A stretch of DNA of 64,000 nt from Craspedostauros australis (Eukaryota; Bacillariophyta; Bacillariophyceae; Mastogloiales; Achnanthaceae), in the NCBI GenBank assembly GCA_026770025.1, contig JAMXDE010000013.1, forward strand, positions 248,001 through 312,000, in the 5' to 3' direction. Shown piece after piece: positions 20,166 through 30,900 of this stretch. The notes beneath the pieces were generated by a model. It saw only the letters and a program-made list of their open reading frames with translations. It did no database searches and was not told the DNA's origin. Each line of letters starts with the position of its first letter. Within the stretch, counting starts at the first letter, position 1. The translations under genes were made by a program, and so were the position numbers.

Positions 20166-22091
20166 CTACTTCGCATTTCGGATCGACTGGGGCAGGGCCT
20201 GGCACTGCAGATCGGACTTGCTGGGATTCAACATGAAGGCAGCGATATGATGCATCGCACCGGCGAAGGAAAAGTGACTGTCGCGATAGGTCCGAATGCG
20301 CCTTTCTGTGTCGCGTATTCGATCGAAGCTCCAGCTGGTATTCTGCGGCAGCAGCTCCTCGGCCACCAACTTTCGCACGTCATGAAAGGGGACGGACAGG
20401 ACGAGCTGCTCGCGTTCAAGGAAGTCGGCGTACGGCATCCATGCAATGTCGGAGTACACGTGGATGGGGATCAATCCCATCTGCAGCGTCTCCATGAGAT
20501 GGTACGATGTACGTCCATATCCGCGCGGGGACAAGGAGAAGCACGAGGTGGCCATGTACCGTCTCCACGTCGGTCCTTCGTGGTACACGAACGGCCGCAG
20601 GCTGTTGTCGTGTGCTGGGGTGGCGAGGTTGAGCTGGGAGAGCTGCGTGACCATGCGGTTTCTCATGTGCCGCGGAGCATGCATGCGGCTGCCGACGTAG
20701 GATGCCACGTACATGCGATCGGCAGGGTCCTTGTACACCGCGGTCTGATGCCGTTTGCCCACATTCCCAGTATGCGGCTGCGTTGCTTTGGATGCTGCTG
20801 TTGCGTTTGGTAAGGCATCCTCTGGTTGCTTCAGCAGCGGGATTGGGACATGACCGAAGCCGCCGGCTGACAGAACGAGGACGTTGGGGATGCGAAACAT
20901 CGAGAACTTGGGAACGCGGGATAGCAACCCTTCCGCATTCTGCACCACCACGATGTACGGCACCGCGGGTCTCAGCACGGTTCGCAAGGTCGGCCACAGA
21001 TCGTCTGGGTATTGCCGCCCCGCATGCATCCAGTGATCGGTCCATGGCAGGAAGATCGGGACGTATGGTCCGAAGAATTCGTGCAGACAAAATTGGGATG
21101 ACTCCTCAGACGCTGTTGCACCGCCGATCCTGTCATCGTACATGGTCTCGAAGTGTGAGATGAAATGATTCTCAATCCACGGACCTGCGTACTTGGCTGC
21201 TGCGTGGTATCTGAATGCATCGTGCTGACCCCATTGCGACATGGTAGACCGGATCTCGTTGAAATGTGCATGGGCATCGGAAATCGGATACGCCAGAGAG
21301 TTTGGTTGCAGCTGCAGCGAGCTCTTTTTGAGGCATTCGTATGCAGGGCCCAGCAACGTGGCGACAGCTGCTTGAGCGTTTGGATCCACCGAACATTGCG
21401 AGTCCAGTCGCGCAGATGCATCCACAGCTCTTTGCACCTTGTCCTTGTACCGTTTCAGCGCTTCGCGTTGAATGTCGTCATGCCCTCCATCGTTGCTTCC
21501 ATCGCGGCCATCTGTTGTCGCTGTCCTTGCGGTGGTCGATGCGTTTACTGCTTGGCTTGCCGCCATTTTCTGCTGTTGTTCTGCCTCACTTCGAGTCTGC
21601 ATTTCTGGTGATGTTGGGCGTGGGGATGGCGCAGCATGCTGCCCTGCCTTCTGATGCTGTGCGTGAGGTGCTGACGCCTGCGCAGACGCCGATGGTGAAC
21701 CGGAACCCCCACCATCTGTTCGTGTGGCAAGCAATGGCGAATCCATCCTCCTCGTGCTGTTGAGCACCAGAGTAACGATCAGTAAGATCGACAGACAAAC
21801 CCGCCAGCCCTTGCGACGCATCTGCATCAGAGAAGGAGCGTTTGATGCGACGAATGAGGCCACGGCGAACCCAGCTGCAGCAGTCGTCCCTGTTGGGTTG
21901 GCTTGGGACGATGCATGGTGGAAACCACCCCCCTTCTGATCGCTGTTGCTCTCTTCGCCATGTTGATTTGTATTTGCGGCGTTCCTTCTGTTGCGATTGC
22001 CGTTGGCTGTGCCACTTTCGGTGGCCGTCATGGAAGTCAGCGTGACGTCGTGCGCATGTTGCCGATCCTTCATCGACTCGCCCACGACCAT
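20166..22091 (-). CDS. Exostosin-family (GT47) type II membrane glycosyltransferase
   Basis: Golgi-type glycosyltransferase, 641 residues from the Met at 22091. The frame stays open to 22478, but that part is Arg/Thr/His-rich, ends in an AT-rich flank and is judged leader; Met at 22073 is another option. Residues 1-95 form a low-complexity cytosolic part, and residues about 97-111 (VCLSILLIVTLVL) are the signal anchor. After a Ser/Gln-rich stem comes the exostosin domain: YPISDAHAHFNEIR, a WTDHWM region, NVLVLSAGGFGHVPIPL, then RYMATSCFSLSPRGYGRTSYHLMETLQMGLIPI, shown here in parts as SCFSLSPRGYGRTS and METLQMGLIPIHV. The last part is the characteristic nucleotide-sugar end of GT47. Substrate cannot be inferred; cell-wall or secreted glycan synthesis is likely. 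Confidence 0.88.
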   Translation of the reverse strand: MVVGESMKDRQHAHDVTLTSMTATESGTANGNRNRRNAANTNQHGEESNSDQKGGGFHHASSQANPTGTTAAAGFAVASFVASNAPSLMQMRRKGWRVCLSILLIVTLVLNSTRRMDSPLLATRTDGGGSGSPSASAQASAPHAQHQKAGQHAAPSPRPTSPEMQTRSEAEQQQKMAASQAVNASTTARTATTDGRDGSNDGGHDDIQREALKRYKDKVQRAVDASARLDSQCSVDPNAQAAVATLLGPAYECLKKSSLQLQPNSLAYPISDAHAHFNEIRSTMSQWGQHDAFRYHAAAKYAGPWIENHFISHFETMYDDRIGGATASEESSQFCLHEFFGPYVPIFLPWTDHWMHAGRQYPDDLWPTLRTVLRPAVPYIVVVQNAEGLLSRVPKFSMFRIPNVLVLSAGGFGHVPIPLLKQPEDALPNATAASKATQPHTGNVGKRHQTAVYKDPADRMYVASYVGSRMHAPRHMRNRMVTQLSQLNLATPAHDNSLRPFVYHEGPTWRRYMATSCFSLSPRGYGRTSYHLMETLQMGLIPIHVYSDIAWMPYADFLEREQLVLSVPFHDVRKLVAEELLPQNTSWSFDRIRDTERRIRTYRDSHFSFAGAMHHIAAFMLNPSKSDLQCQALPQSIRNAK

Positions 22092-22891
22092 TTCTCGAAC
22101 CTTTGCTCTCTCGCGCGCCACGCCTCGGCATTTAGCAGCGTGAGCAGATGGGTATTGATGCCACGGGCTCAGCTCAGCTCGGTTCGGCCCGATACGTTCC
22201 CGCACAGCGCGATGCGGCGCGGTACGGTGTGGTGCTGTCCACCTCTGTGTATTATCTCTTTCGTTCGACGAAGGACGCAACGAGAGATTAGGCCAGCGGG
22301 TTGCTGGTACGAGCAATAGTATGGTATAGGATCGTATTATACGAGTTATTATAGTAATACGACCTATGCCATCGTCGATGCTTCCCTTTGTGCTCTGTCC
22401 GAGTCTGTTCGCTCTCTCGTTTGTTGGTCTCCGGCACCCTTGTGTGGTGTGGGTGTCTTGTTTTTGAAATGAGAACACCAGTCACCCATCAACGAAGACA
22501 TGTCTGACGAATCACGTATCCAATCCCGCAAAGCAACGTAAACTTCATGTTCTAATGAAGAACAAGAGTCATGTGATGTTTCCAGAGATCTTGTTGGTGG
22601 TAGCGCATTATATTACACAATACTATATTACAATATATCATATGATATCATACTCTGCTCTGTAGTCGTAACCTGACCGAGTATCACATCCCATCCCATC
22701 GTGATCTCGTCATCCCCTCTTGAATCACTCGTTGATGCCGAGACTTTGAAGCTGAGTGTGCATACTGACTTTGTTTGGAACGTCTCTATCCCCAACAGCA
22801 TGTGGCGCATGTGGAAGTACATCAAGAGAGTGTACCATATGGTATTGCACTTCTCCCCTTCATCCCGGTATACTTGTAGCACTTGAGAGTA
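22092..22891. other. Intergenic region with AT-rich palindromic island
   Basis: About 800 bases between the exostosin start and the stop of the repeat membrane protein. Positions 22606-22662 are AT-rich and contain the perfect 14-base palindrome ATATCATATGATAT (22635-22648). A second AT-rich stretch lies at 22318-22360. Nothing coding is supported. Confidence 0.6.
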
Positions 22892-25800
22892 CTACAGGTC
22901 TGCTCGATCTTTGCGGCGCTTGCAACATAGATTCCAGATCATCACCAACAGCAGCATCCAAAAAAGCGCGAAGATCGTGATCCACAATCCCAGAGGGACG
23001 GATTGCCCCAGCTGCAGGTATCCTCTGTCGGAAGATGTATCGGTACTGTTGTTGTTTGCAGCATCATCGCTGGTTGGACCCCCACCAACACCTCGTTGGC
23101 CATCATCATCGCTGCGCATGCCATCAACATCAGCGTCGTCTGCAACATCACGATTCACCTGCAGCACGAAATCGCCCGTGGTATCTGAATCAGCTCCGTA
23201 CACCAAGATGAAGTACTCCGCACCGGGACGGCTGTTCCATGTGAACTCCCCCAGAGGTGCCTGCGGCGTCCATTGCTGCGGTAGGTCCTGTTCGTCACCT
23301 CCCGATCCTCCGAGCGTGATTTCTCCATTCGACGATGATGGCGACGCCAAGCTTTGAACGCTTGACGATTGGTCTGAGCATGTCGCATTCAGGGAAGTCC
23401 CAAACACGCATCCAAGGTCAAAGCACGTGCCCGACAGTACGGAGATGATGGGTCGGAAGCCATCCGATGCTGCACATGCCGATGCTGTCATGTTTCCGCC
23501 TGTACCGACAATCCGGAACCAGGTGACGGGACTCTTCGGATGATGGTACTGACAGAAGGAGCCCCGTTCGTAGTATCGTGACGATCGCGTCGAGCCCTCC
23601 ATCACCACGCTGCGTCTGAAGCTGCGTCGTGAGAGTGCTGTGCTGCCGCTCGTCGCTGATGAAGCACCATCGGGTACCTTGCCTTGGGTGTCTCCCCCGC
23701 CACTCCTGCCATCACTACCATCGACATCACCATGGTCGTCGGCAAAAAGATCCACAGCTGATCGACAAACACGTCCCGTGTCGCTCTCCCCCATATGCAA
23801 ACGATAGTCGTCTTCCGTGCCTTCTGGAGACTGCACGTGCAGATAGTATCGCTGCGATGGGATGGAGGACCAAACCACAAGCCTGCAGACATCTTGCGCG
23901 CTTTGGTACGCCATGCACTTCAAACCTCCACAGGAGTCCCCCTGATACACGGAGACGCGGACGTCGGCCGTGGATCCCGTCTGGTCAGCGCTGTTGAAGT
24001 TGCACAGCGTTGCCGACAAGGTTTTGCCGTTGCCTTCGACCCAGTACCAGACTCCCGGCGATGAGACCCGGCTTGCTTCAGACTGTGCCAGGCTGAGATC
24101 GTCGACGATGATGCCGCACGAAGGTGGAACGATGCTCTCGTCGGAGGTAGCGTTGACAGTCGTGCCGCTGACAGAGACCATGCCTGGTTGCAGCGGCCCC
24201 TCGGCGTGCACGCATTGATCGTTGGACATGTTGGACTCATCGATTTCGAGGATGAAGTCACCGACGTCGAACTGTGTGGTTCCATGGACGAAGATGTGGT
24301 ATGTCACATCTTTCTTCGTTTGGACATACGTGATGCTTCCGTGACCCGAAGAAGCATCTGGACAGCTATCGAATTGAGTTGAGACACACGACAGATCATT
24401 GCAAGCGTTTGCAAAGTCGGCCCGTGCCCCAGCATCGCTGTTGCTGTCGCTACCACTATCGATCTTGTTGTCAACGAGGCTTCCGTTCGTTTCAGAATTA
24501 TCACTGTCGGTAAAGACGCTGATCCTCGCACCGAAATCGGTGCTGCTGTGACAAGTGGAGAGAGACAACGATCCGCCTGTTCCTGCAAACGAGTACCATG
24601 CTCCGTTGGTTGGAATGTTCTCGTTCTGTGCACATGTAGGAAGGTGGCTTTGCCCAACCTCCCAATCTGTTGCCCCAACGGTCGAAGATTCAATGCGATA
24701 GGCGGCGTCATCGATGGTTTCATCGTTGTCCGCGATGGTCGGCGACGTGGTGGTCGTGGTTGTAAGATTGAGCTGGAGCGGACCAATCGAGCGCTCGCAG
24801 GTGTCGTTTGGAACGAAGGGATCGATGGACAGTGCAAATCCGCCACCTCGATCATTTGGTGATATCTGGCGCACCAAAATGTAGTAGGGCTGCAATGCGG
24901 TAGTTTGCCACACCGCAAATGCCTCACAATTGTCTGACATCGCAGGATTCGACGGTGATATTGACGACGACGACAGCAGCGATGATGAAGATCCGACGCA
25001 CGTCAGATCATCGTCGCATGCACCTTGAAAGATGAAGATTTCCACCGCGACGCCGGCTTGGCACACGGAGGCAAGGGCTGGGTTGCCCGTTCCTTCCACA
25101 TGATACCAAACACCGACGCTTTGCGTATTGTTGTCGCCGTTGCGAATGGGACACGCCGTTTGGATGCCCATTCCTTGTGATTCCTGCCAGATGTCTTCCA
25201 TGGTGGCACGCAGCGTGGTGCCATATGTGACGGAACCATCCTTGATGGATATCGGCCCGATGGCATCCGCGCAGAAGTCGTTGACAGGTGCTTGGGCCGT
25301 CGCGGCAACACCACGGGACGGAGAGTTGGCATCCCAGTACAAGTACACCAAGAAAATCAACGCGATGAGACTGATAACTCCCATCACACACGCACACTGC
25401 TTCACCATGCTCCTACAATTCCATTTGAAGGGCTTGCGTCGTTGGAGGTCGGGTGATTGGCGTCCTGTAGATTCAATGGGCGGTTCGGTGCTGCTCGACG
25501 TCGACAGAAGATCCATGTTGCCTATCATGATGAGAGATCCGTTGGATCCACTTTCAACGTCCGATGATTGGCTGCAGCCATTTTGGTCTGTACCGGTCTC
25601 GCTGCTGCTCGCGTTGGAGGAGACCTTGTCGTCCATGAAGGATGGGGCGAAGAGGTCTATGTCCTGCTGCGGTGCGCTGTTGTAGAGGGTGTTGCGTGCT
25701 GTGATGGCGTCGATGGCTTTGAACTTGCTGTACCGACTCTTCTTCAGGATGGACTTGGTCTGCTGCTGTGGTGGGCTGTTTTGGCCGTTGCTGTTGTTGC

Positions 25801-28135
25801 TGCTGTTCTTGGTACTGGTACTGGTAATGCTGCTGCTGGTCATGTTCTTCTTGATGCTGTTGTTCGTGTTGTTGGATTGCTGCTGCTGTCTGCGTTTGCC
25901 TTCCATGGCCTGAGAATCGTTGGGAGAAGGGAACGCGGTAGAAACATTGCGCTTGCTCTTGCGGTAGGACTTCAAACCCTTCAAGCTCGGTGGACTGATG
26001 TGCGCGTAACCCCTGTGTTTCCCATGATCCTGGTTGACAGCTGGCTGTGCCGTTGGTGATGTAGGATCGCCGCTGCTCTGGGCTGCCTTCGTTCCTGCGG
26101 AGGTTGGTCGCTTCTGCTTGGAACGGTAGCCCAGCACGGTGACGGCTTTGCTGCATTGTGTCGGCACTTCTCCTCGGCTCGGTGCCGTGTTGGGTGGTGG
26201 GATTTGTGTTCCTCGACTTGAAGATCGGCGAAAAGGCACTTGCAAGAAGGAGAGCTCGGCCGACGACACGGAGTCGTCATCATTGCTGGCATCAGACAGG
26301 AGGCTGCCGCATCTGCGCGTCGGAGACATGGAAGGGTTGATGGAGATGCAGCTGTTCTTCTCGGACAGTTCGTTGGACATGGCGGAGAACACGAGAGAGT
26401 CCGTGGAGCTGCTCATTTGGTAGATTGATGTGGGCATCGATTCCGATGGTGTCGCCTCCAGTCGCGATGGTTCCGAATCCTTGCTATGCTTGGCGTCCTT
26501 CGCTCGTACCGGATTGTTTGTCGCGTACGCCTGCGATGAGGATATCGTTGTCGTCGTTGTTGACGTTGGCGCAGGTTCATTGTGATGCGCTGCACTGTTG
26601 CCAACACTGCTGTTGTTATGATCTGTGGAGTTTGAGAGTGCTGGCGCACAAGCTGCCTTGCCTGCATTCCAAAGTTGCGGCATCCATCGTACGGAGGCAG
26701 CTGTCTGCTGTTCCGGGGTCGTGCGCGATCCCTCCGAAGAGCTTCCGGATGTGTACATGCTGGAAGCGCCCGAGGAATCCTCCGCATGCTGGGCACGTCC
26801 AGTCTCCTCGTCACCGAGCTGCTGATGATATTGCATGAGGATGACGTTGGCGAGCCGCCGCTTGCGTTCCGTTTCGCGGTGCGTGTCGGACAGGGACACG
26901 GAAGATGTGATGGAAGAATTCTGTGGAGAAGTCGTGCTAGCTGCTGCGCTTGGAGATGTGATTGTCGACATGCTGCGTTCGTCATGATGATGCTGGATTC
27001 CAACGTCGCCGTTCCATCGATTGCAACGCGTCTGTTGTTGTCTGGTCGCTGGTGTCGCAGAAGCCTGCTGCTTTGCGATTGCTTCGATGCCACCGGTGTT
27101 GGTGGTCATAGAACTGGCGCGCGGTCTTTGCTGTCTCTCATGCCATGACGATTCCGCCTGCGCATGATCCAGCTCCCGTCGCAGCTTGCGCCGTGACTGT
27201 TGCAGGTGTTGCTTGTCCATGATGTAATCCTCAATGGCATCATCATATATGTCCTCATAGTTGCTCGCATTCTCGCTGATCATGTCATCGTCGGTGTTCG
27301 ATTTGGAACGCGATGGGAGGAAGGCGATGCCATTATCATTGGCACTTTCCATATTGGAGTCACCATTGGTGTCATGGGTATTGTGCACGATGGAGTCTTT
27401 GGTGCTTTCGTTGATGCTAGTAGCATGGTAGTATGTTTGGAATTCGTCCTTCATGTAGGCTGCTTTGCGATGAATGGGTACGGCAACGACAAGATCCTGT
27501 TTCGGATCGGTGGTACTACGGGTGGGAGTGTTGTTTGCCGAGTCCGGGCTACTGCTGATGCTGCTGCTCCTGCTGTCCTTCATCCATTGGTTGCCACGCA
27601 TCATGTTCTGGTACGTCTGGATGGTCGGTAGCTCTGTCGGTGAATGCTGGTGTTGCTGCTGGTGCTGGTGCTGTGCATGATGGAAGTACCTTTCTGCTTC
27701 TTCCAATTCCATCTCAATTTCGTTGTGAATGTGAACTTGCACGTCATCATCATCATCATAAGAATCATCATCCATGTGTCCCCTGCTGTTAATGTTGTCC
27801 ACCTCCGTGCTCCAGCTGTAGTTCTCAAACATGTCATTCATCTCCCGGACGGTATCCTTGAGGAAGGATGGTTCGGACAGGTCCGATGATTCCGAGACGG
27901 TGCGTTGGATGCGTGCATTATCGTTGTTGACAATGTTACTGTTGCGCTGGGTGCTGCGATGGCTGTGACTGTTGTTGTAGTGGGACGATGGCATTGATGA
28001 CGATGATGCTGATGGTGGTGGTCGGCGCAATGGAGGCGGCTGTGGAAGCCATGACTCATCGAAGGGTTGGTCCGCATCCTGGTGTTGCTGCCGACGTTGC
28101 TTGGAAGCCCCATGTCCCCGTTGTTGCTGCACCAT
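22892..28135 (-). CDS. Large membrane protein with long disordered N terminus and four repeated Cys-containing ectodomain modules
   Basis: Intronless, 1747 residues. Residues 1 to about 905 are disordered, rich in Ser, Asn, Gln and His, with many basic and phospho-site-like patches. A membrane segment follows (VMGVISLIALIFLVYLYW, about 912-930). Then come four related modules of roughly 150-190 residues, each starting near NDxC..A.GP and containing (V/A)WY.V.GTG or WF.(I)VGTG, a Cys-containing ISV(F/Y).G strand and a final (Y)(F)ILV.G....GDF.L strand. This resembles the beta-sandwich PPC-like repeats found in many stramenopile surface proteins. A second membrane segment (LWITIFALFWMLLLVMIW) precedes a basic tail. 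The module block is therefore an extracellular or lumenal loop tethered at both ends. Ligand unknown. Confidence 0.82.
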   Translation of the reverse strand: MVQQQRGHGASKQRRQQHQDADQPFDESWLPQPPPLRRPPPSASSSSMPSSHYNNSHSHRSTQRNSNIVNNDNARIQRTVSESSDLSEPSFLKDTVREMNDMFENYSWSTEVDNINSRGHMDDDSYDDDDDVQVHIHNEIEMELEEAERYFHHAQHQHQQQHQHSPTELPTIQTYQNMMRGNQWMKDSRSSSISSSPDSANNTPTRSTTDPKQDLVVAVPIHRKAAYMKDEFQTYYHATSINESTKDSIVHNTHDTNGDSNMESANDNGIAFLPSRSKSNTDDDMISENASNYEDIYDDAIEDYIMDKQHLQQSRRKLRRELDHAQAESSWHERQQRPRASSMTTNTGGIEAIAKQQASATPATRQQQTRCNRWNGDVGIQHHHDERSMSTITSPSAAASTTSPQNSSITSSVSLSDTHRETERKRRLANVILMQYHQQLGDEETGRAQHAEDSSGASSMYTSGSSSEGSRTTPEQQTAASVRWMPQLWNAGKAACAPALSNSTDHNNSSVGNSAAHHNEPAPTSTTTTTISSSQAYATNNPVRAKDAKHSKDSEPSRLEATPSESMPTSIYQMSSSTDSLVFSAMSNELSEKNSCISINPSMSPTRRCGSLLSDASNDDDSVSSAELSFLQVPFRRSSSRGTQIPPPNTAPSRGEVPTQCSKAVTVLGYRSKQKRPTSAGTKAAQSSGDPTSPTAQPAVNQDHGKHRGYAHISPPSLKGLKSYRKSKRNVSTAFPSPNDSQAMEGKRRQQQQSNNTNNSIKKNMTSSSITSTSTKNSSNNSNGQNSPPQQQTKSILKKSRYSKFKAIDAITARNTLYNSAPQQDIDLFAPSFMDDKVSSNASSSETGTDQNGCSQSSDVESGSNGSLIMIGNMDLLSTSSSTEPPIESTGRQSPDLQRRKPFKWNCRSMVKQCACVMGVISLIALIFLVYLYWDANSPSRGVAATAQAPVNDFCADAIGPISIKDGSVTYGTTLRATMEDIWQESQGMGIQTACPIRNGDNNTQSVGVWYHVEGTGNPALASVCQAGVAVEIFIFQGACDDDLTCVGSSSSLLSSSSISPSNPAMSDNCEAFAVWQTTALQPYYILVRQISPNDRGGGFALSIDPFVPNDTCERSIGPLQLNLTTTTTTSPTIADNDETIDDAAYRIESSTVGATDWEVGQSHLPTCAQNENIPTNGAWYSFAGTGGSLSLSTCHSSTDFGARISVFTDSDNSETNGSLVDNKIDSGSDSNSDAGARADFANACNDLSCVSTQFDSCPDASSGHGSITYVQTKKDVTYHIFVHGTTQFDVGDFILEIDESNMSNDQCVHAEGPLQPGMVSVSGTTVNATSDESIVPPSCGIIVDDLSLAQSEASRVSSPGVWYWVEGNGKTLSATLCNFNSADQTGSTADVRVSVYQGDSCGGLKCMAYQSAQDVCRLVVWSSIPSQRYYLHVQSPEGTEDDYRLHMGESDTGRVCRSAVDLFADDHGDVDGSDGRSGGGDTQGKVPDGASSATSGSTALSRRSFRRSVVMEGSTRSSRYYERGSFCQYHHPKSPVTWFRIVGTGGNMTASACAASDGFRPIISVLSGTCFDLGCVFGTSLNATCSDQSSSVQSLASPSSSNGEITLGGSGGDEQDLPQQWTPQAPLGEFTWNSRPGAEYFILVYGADSDTTGDFVLQVNRDVADDADVDGMRSDDDGQRGVGGGPTSDDAANNNSTDTSSDRGYLQLGQSVPLGLWITIFALFWMLLLVMIWNLCCKRRKDRADL

Positions 28136-29401
28136 CGTTGCTGTCTTGCTCTCACCGATGACTCGCGATGGTCGGTGTTGCGATGTGTGATATGGTGTGA
28201 TATGGTGGTGTGTGTTACGGTGATGTGGGAGTATGCACGATGCGAGGCGATGTGACGTGATGCGAAGTGATGAATGAGGCAGCCTTCGGGATCCTGGTGG
28301 ATTGAGTCGAGTTGAGCAACTCTCTTCTCAACTATACTGAACTCTACTGAACTCTGGTCCAGTCTGAATCTATTGCATACAATTCTCCACTCGGTCACTT
28401 CCCTCCAGTCTGCACTGTTGTCAAAGAAGGTAAATATATCCGATCAGTCAATAGCTGGTGTAACAGTGCATTCAGGGTGGAGCACTCCCTCCCTCCACCA
28501 TGAACGACCACCGACACATCTCATCACATCTCATCACATCTCATCACAACACATCGCATCACATCACAACACACATCAGAATCAAGGGCAAATCAAACCA
28601 AGTAAGAAACGAAACAGAACAGAGCGAAACGAAACAACACAAAAACGCAGAGAGCGACCGTTGGAGACAGGCGGAACGGTGATGGCGAATTGCCCGCTTC
28701 GTTGTTTCACGATTTCGTGGCGCGCATGCGGGTCGGAAGGCGCGTTTGGGGTCGCCGATAAGACACGTCTGCGACATGGGATGTAGTCGTATGAATCGAG
28801 ACACACTTGTCACAGTCTGACCGGCGTCAGTGTGTTTGATTCTGCGGACCTGACGTAAGTATGGAAAGGACTGTATCATGCTTTCGACTCGATGGAACAA
28901 ATCAAAAGATACATTCAACTTTGTGGACAGGGTGAAGTCTGTCTGCCGCGATCTTTTCGACGTCAAGGCTTGTCGGATCGCGACGTGCATCGTTCTTTAC
29001 CGTGTGGCGCTGCATTGTGCTGTGTTGTGTCGTGTTGTGTTGCGCAGTGTTGTGTCTTTTGATGTGCCGTACCAGCGGTGGTAGCGAATTACGGTGTGAT
29101 CCAGCGCACGGCGCTTCTGTTGTGTGGTCTTTCTTGGGTCGCTCCTTCGCGCGCATGCGGCATCGTGTCAAGAGTAGAGCGCGCGGAAGAAAGAAACGCG
29201 GCGTCAACAGCGACACTGGGACATCAACGCGTATCTGGCATCACGCCCGTACGATCGCGAGCGCTTGTGCACCACACACCAATCAACGCCATCGTTCGCT
29301 TCTGCCGACCCCAAAACAGCATCAACAGCACCAACGCAACAATCGTTCACAAATAGTCTACTCTCGCCATCTCCGCGCATTCACCAACAAACGAATTCAC
29401 C
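28136..29401. other. Divergent intergenic region upstream of psbU
   Basis: About 1.27 kb between the divergent starts of the large membrane protein and psbU. It holds a CATCTCATCA array and a TGTGTTGTGTTG-rich patch (29015-29058). Short frames on both strands have no domain. The psbU-proximal part ends in an A/C-rich leader, ACCAACAAACGAATTCACC. Confidence 0.55.
28515..28577. repeat. 10-bp tandem repeat in psbU upstream DNA
   Basis: Successive TCATCACATC units (two perfect, others varied), running into CATCGCATCACATCACAAC. Located about 830 bases upstream of psbU and 380 upstream of the divergent gene. Confidence 0.75.
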
Positions 29402-30900
29402 ATGAAGCTCGCCATCTTTGCCGTCCTTGCCTCGTAAGTGCGATGCACCCCTATCGGTGTTCACATGTGGCTTTGATTGTGGCTATGATGGTGGTCGACT
29501 CGCAGTGGTGGTTGGACGGCAATGTCCCAGTCTTGCTGGCAGTGTCTGTCGTGCAGTGCAGTGCAATGGGAGATGTGAATTAGGAACAGCCTGTTGCATC
29601 GATGGAAGGCGCTTCGCCTGCTGCTTGTACCCTTGTGCCAACAGTCATGCTTCGTCACTGCGCAGCCGTTGGTGCCGATTTACGTGTCAGTGGCGGACTT
29701 GGCATCGGATGCAGGATGGCATGGGCTGATGGGAATCTGCTGTGGCTGGCTTACTGCAAACGGGAGGCTACGAGCAAGGCAACAGCCGTTCGATTCAACC
29801 AACGCAGGGATGATGTGGAACGGAGGGAGAGGGTGCGGATGCGCAGGCCGGACGACATGCGGCCATTCTGCAAAGGAAGGGCGGGATGGAACCGGGTGGG
29901 AGGGGCGACCGTGATGTCGAACGGGCTGCTGGGGACGGAGGGGGCAATTTGATGCATCACCGTGGGCCGAAGCGAAGACTGCGACAGAGGGATGCTGGTG
30001 GATGACAGACACTGCGGCAGCCACCATCCGTCGCACACGATTCCTTTCATCCGCAACGATCGCCTAGCGCAGCATTACGGACGGACCTGGTTGGACAGCA
30101 AACGCCAGACGTCACTACCGCGGCGAAGTTAGACTCGCCGTCACCCCATCAACCCCACCCGACAAACTCCGACCAATCCAGACGACATCACCAACTTCCT
30201 ATGCACAACAAGCACGAAGACAATCGAATGGAACTGTTGCGCACGCGGAAAGTGATCCGCCAAACCATCCAACCGCCAGCCTTCCTTCCTTCCGACATAT
30301 CCCAGCCTAGTGCGCGTCGCGAAACCATGATCTTTTGTTGTGCCAAGCATTCGTCTAACGTTCTCCACCTTCATGTTCGCCCTTCTCCTTCGATACCGTT
30401 CCAACCGAATCAACCATCATGCACCCACACACTCATCGTGCACTCGATAAAACATTGACGCCAACAACAACGATGACGATAACAGCACCGCCGCTGCGTT
30501 CGTCGCCCCAAACGTCGCGCGACCAGCCACCGAATTGGCCGCCGAGCGCCGTGAATTCCTTTCCGGAGCCGCCGCCGCCGTTGTTGGTATGGCCGCATTC
30601 GCGCCAGCCGCCAACGCCATCCGCGACTACGACGATGTCGGTCTCCTCGGAGGATCCCAGATCGTTGACGTCAACAACGCCAACGTCCGTGTCTACCTCA
30701 AGATGCCAGGTCTTTACCCAAACCTCGCCGGAAAGATCGTGACCAACGGACCATACAAGACCGTCAGTGAGCTGTACAGCATCCCAGGACTCTCCTCCGC
30801 CGAGAAGGATCTCCTCAAGAAGTACGAGGGACGATTCACCGCCAAGGAGCCACAGGCTGACTACGTCATCGACATCTTCAACAACGGACTCTACCGTTAA
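29402..30900 (+). CDS. psbU: Photosystem II 12 kDa extrinsic protein PsbU precursor, 2 exons
   Basis: Lumenal PSII subunit that stabilises the oxygen-evolving Mn cluster in cyanobacteria and red-lineage plastids. Exon 1 (29402-29433) encodes only the first ten codons plus two bases; a 1052-nt GT-AG phase-2 intron (donor GTAAGT, acceptor AACAG) leads to exon 2 (30486-30900), giving 148 residues. Residues 1-15 are a signal peptide with the cleavage motif AAAFVAP, then a short transit part, then a thylakoid signal with a twin arginine: ERREFLSGAAAAVVGMAAF ending ANA, so Tat-dependent lumen import is likely. The mature part begins near IRDYDD and has the PsbU core: VDVNNANVRVYLKMPGLYP, AGKIVTNGPYKTV and IPGLSSAEKDLLKKY. 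All family hallmarks are present and length is normal (about 93 mature residues). Confidence 0.95.

Noticed and set aside
22092-22478. Longer N terminus for the exostosin protein
   Set aside because: The extension runs into an AT-rich spacer and would put about 225 residues before the signal anchor; the Met at 22091 is preferred.
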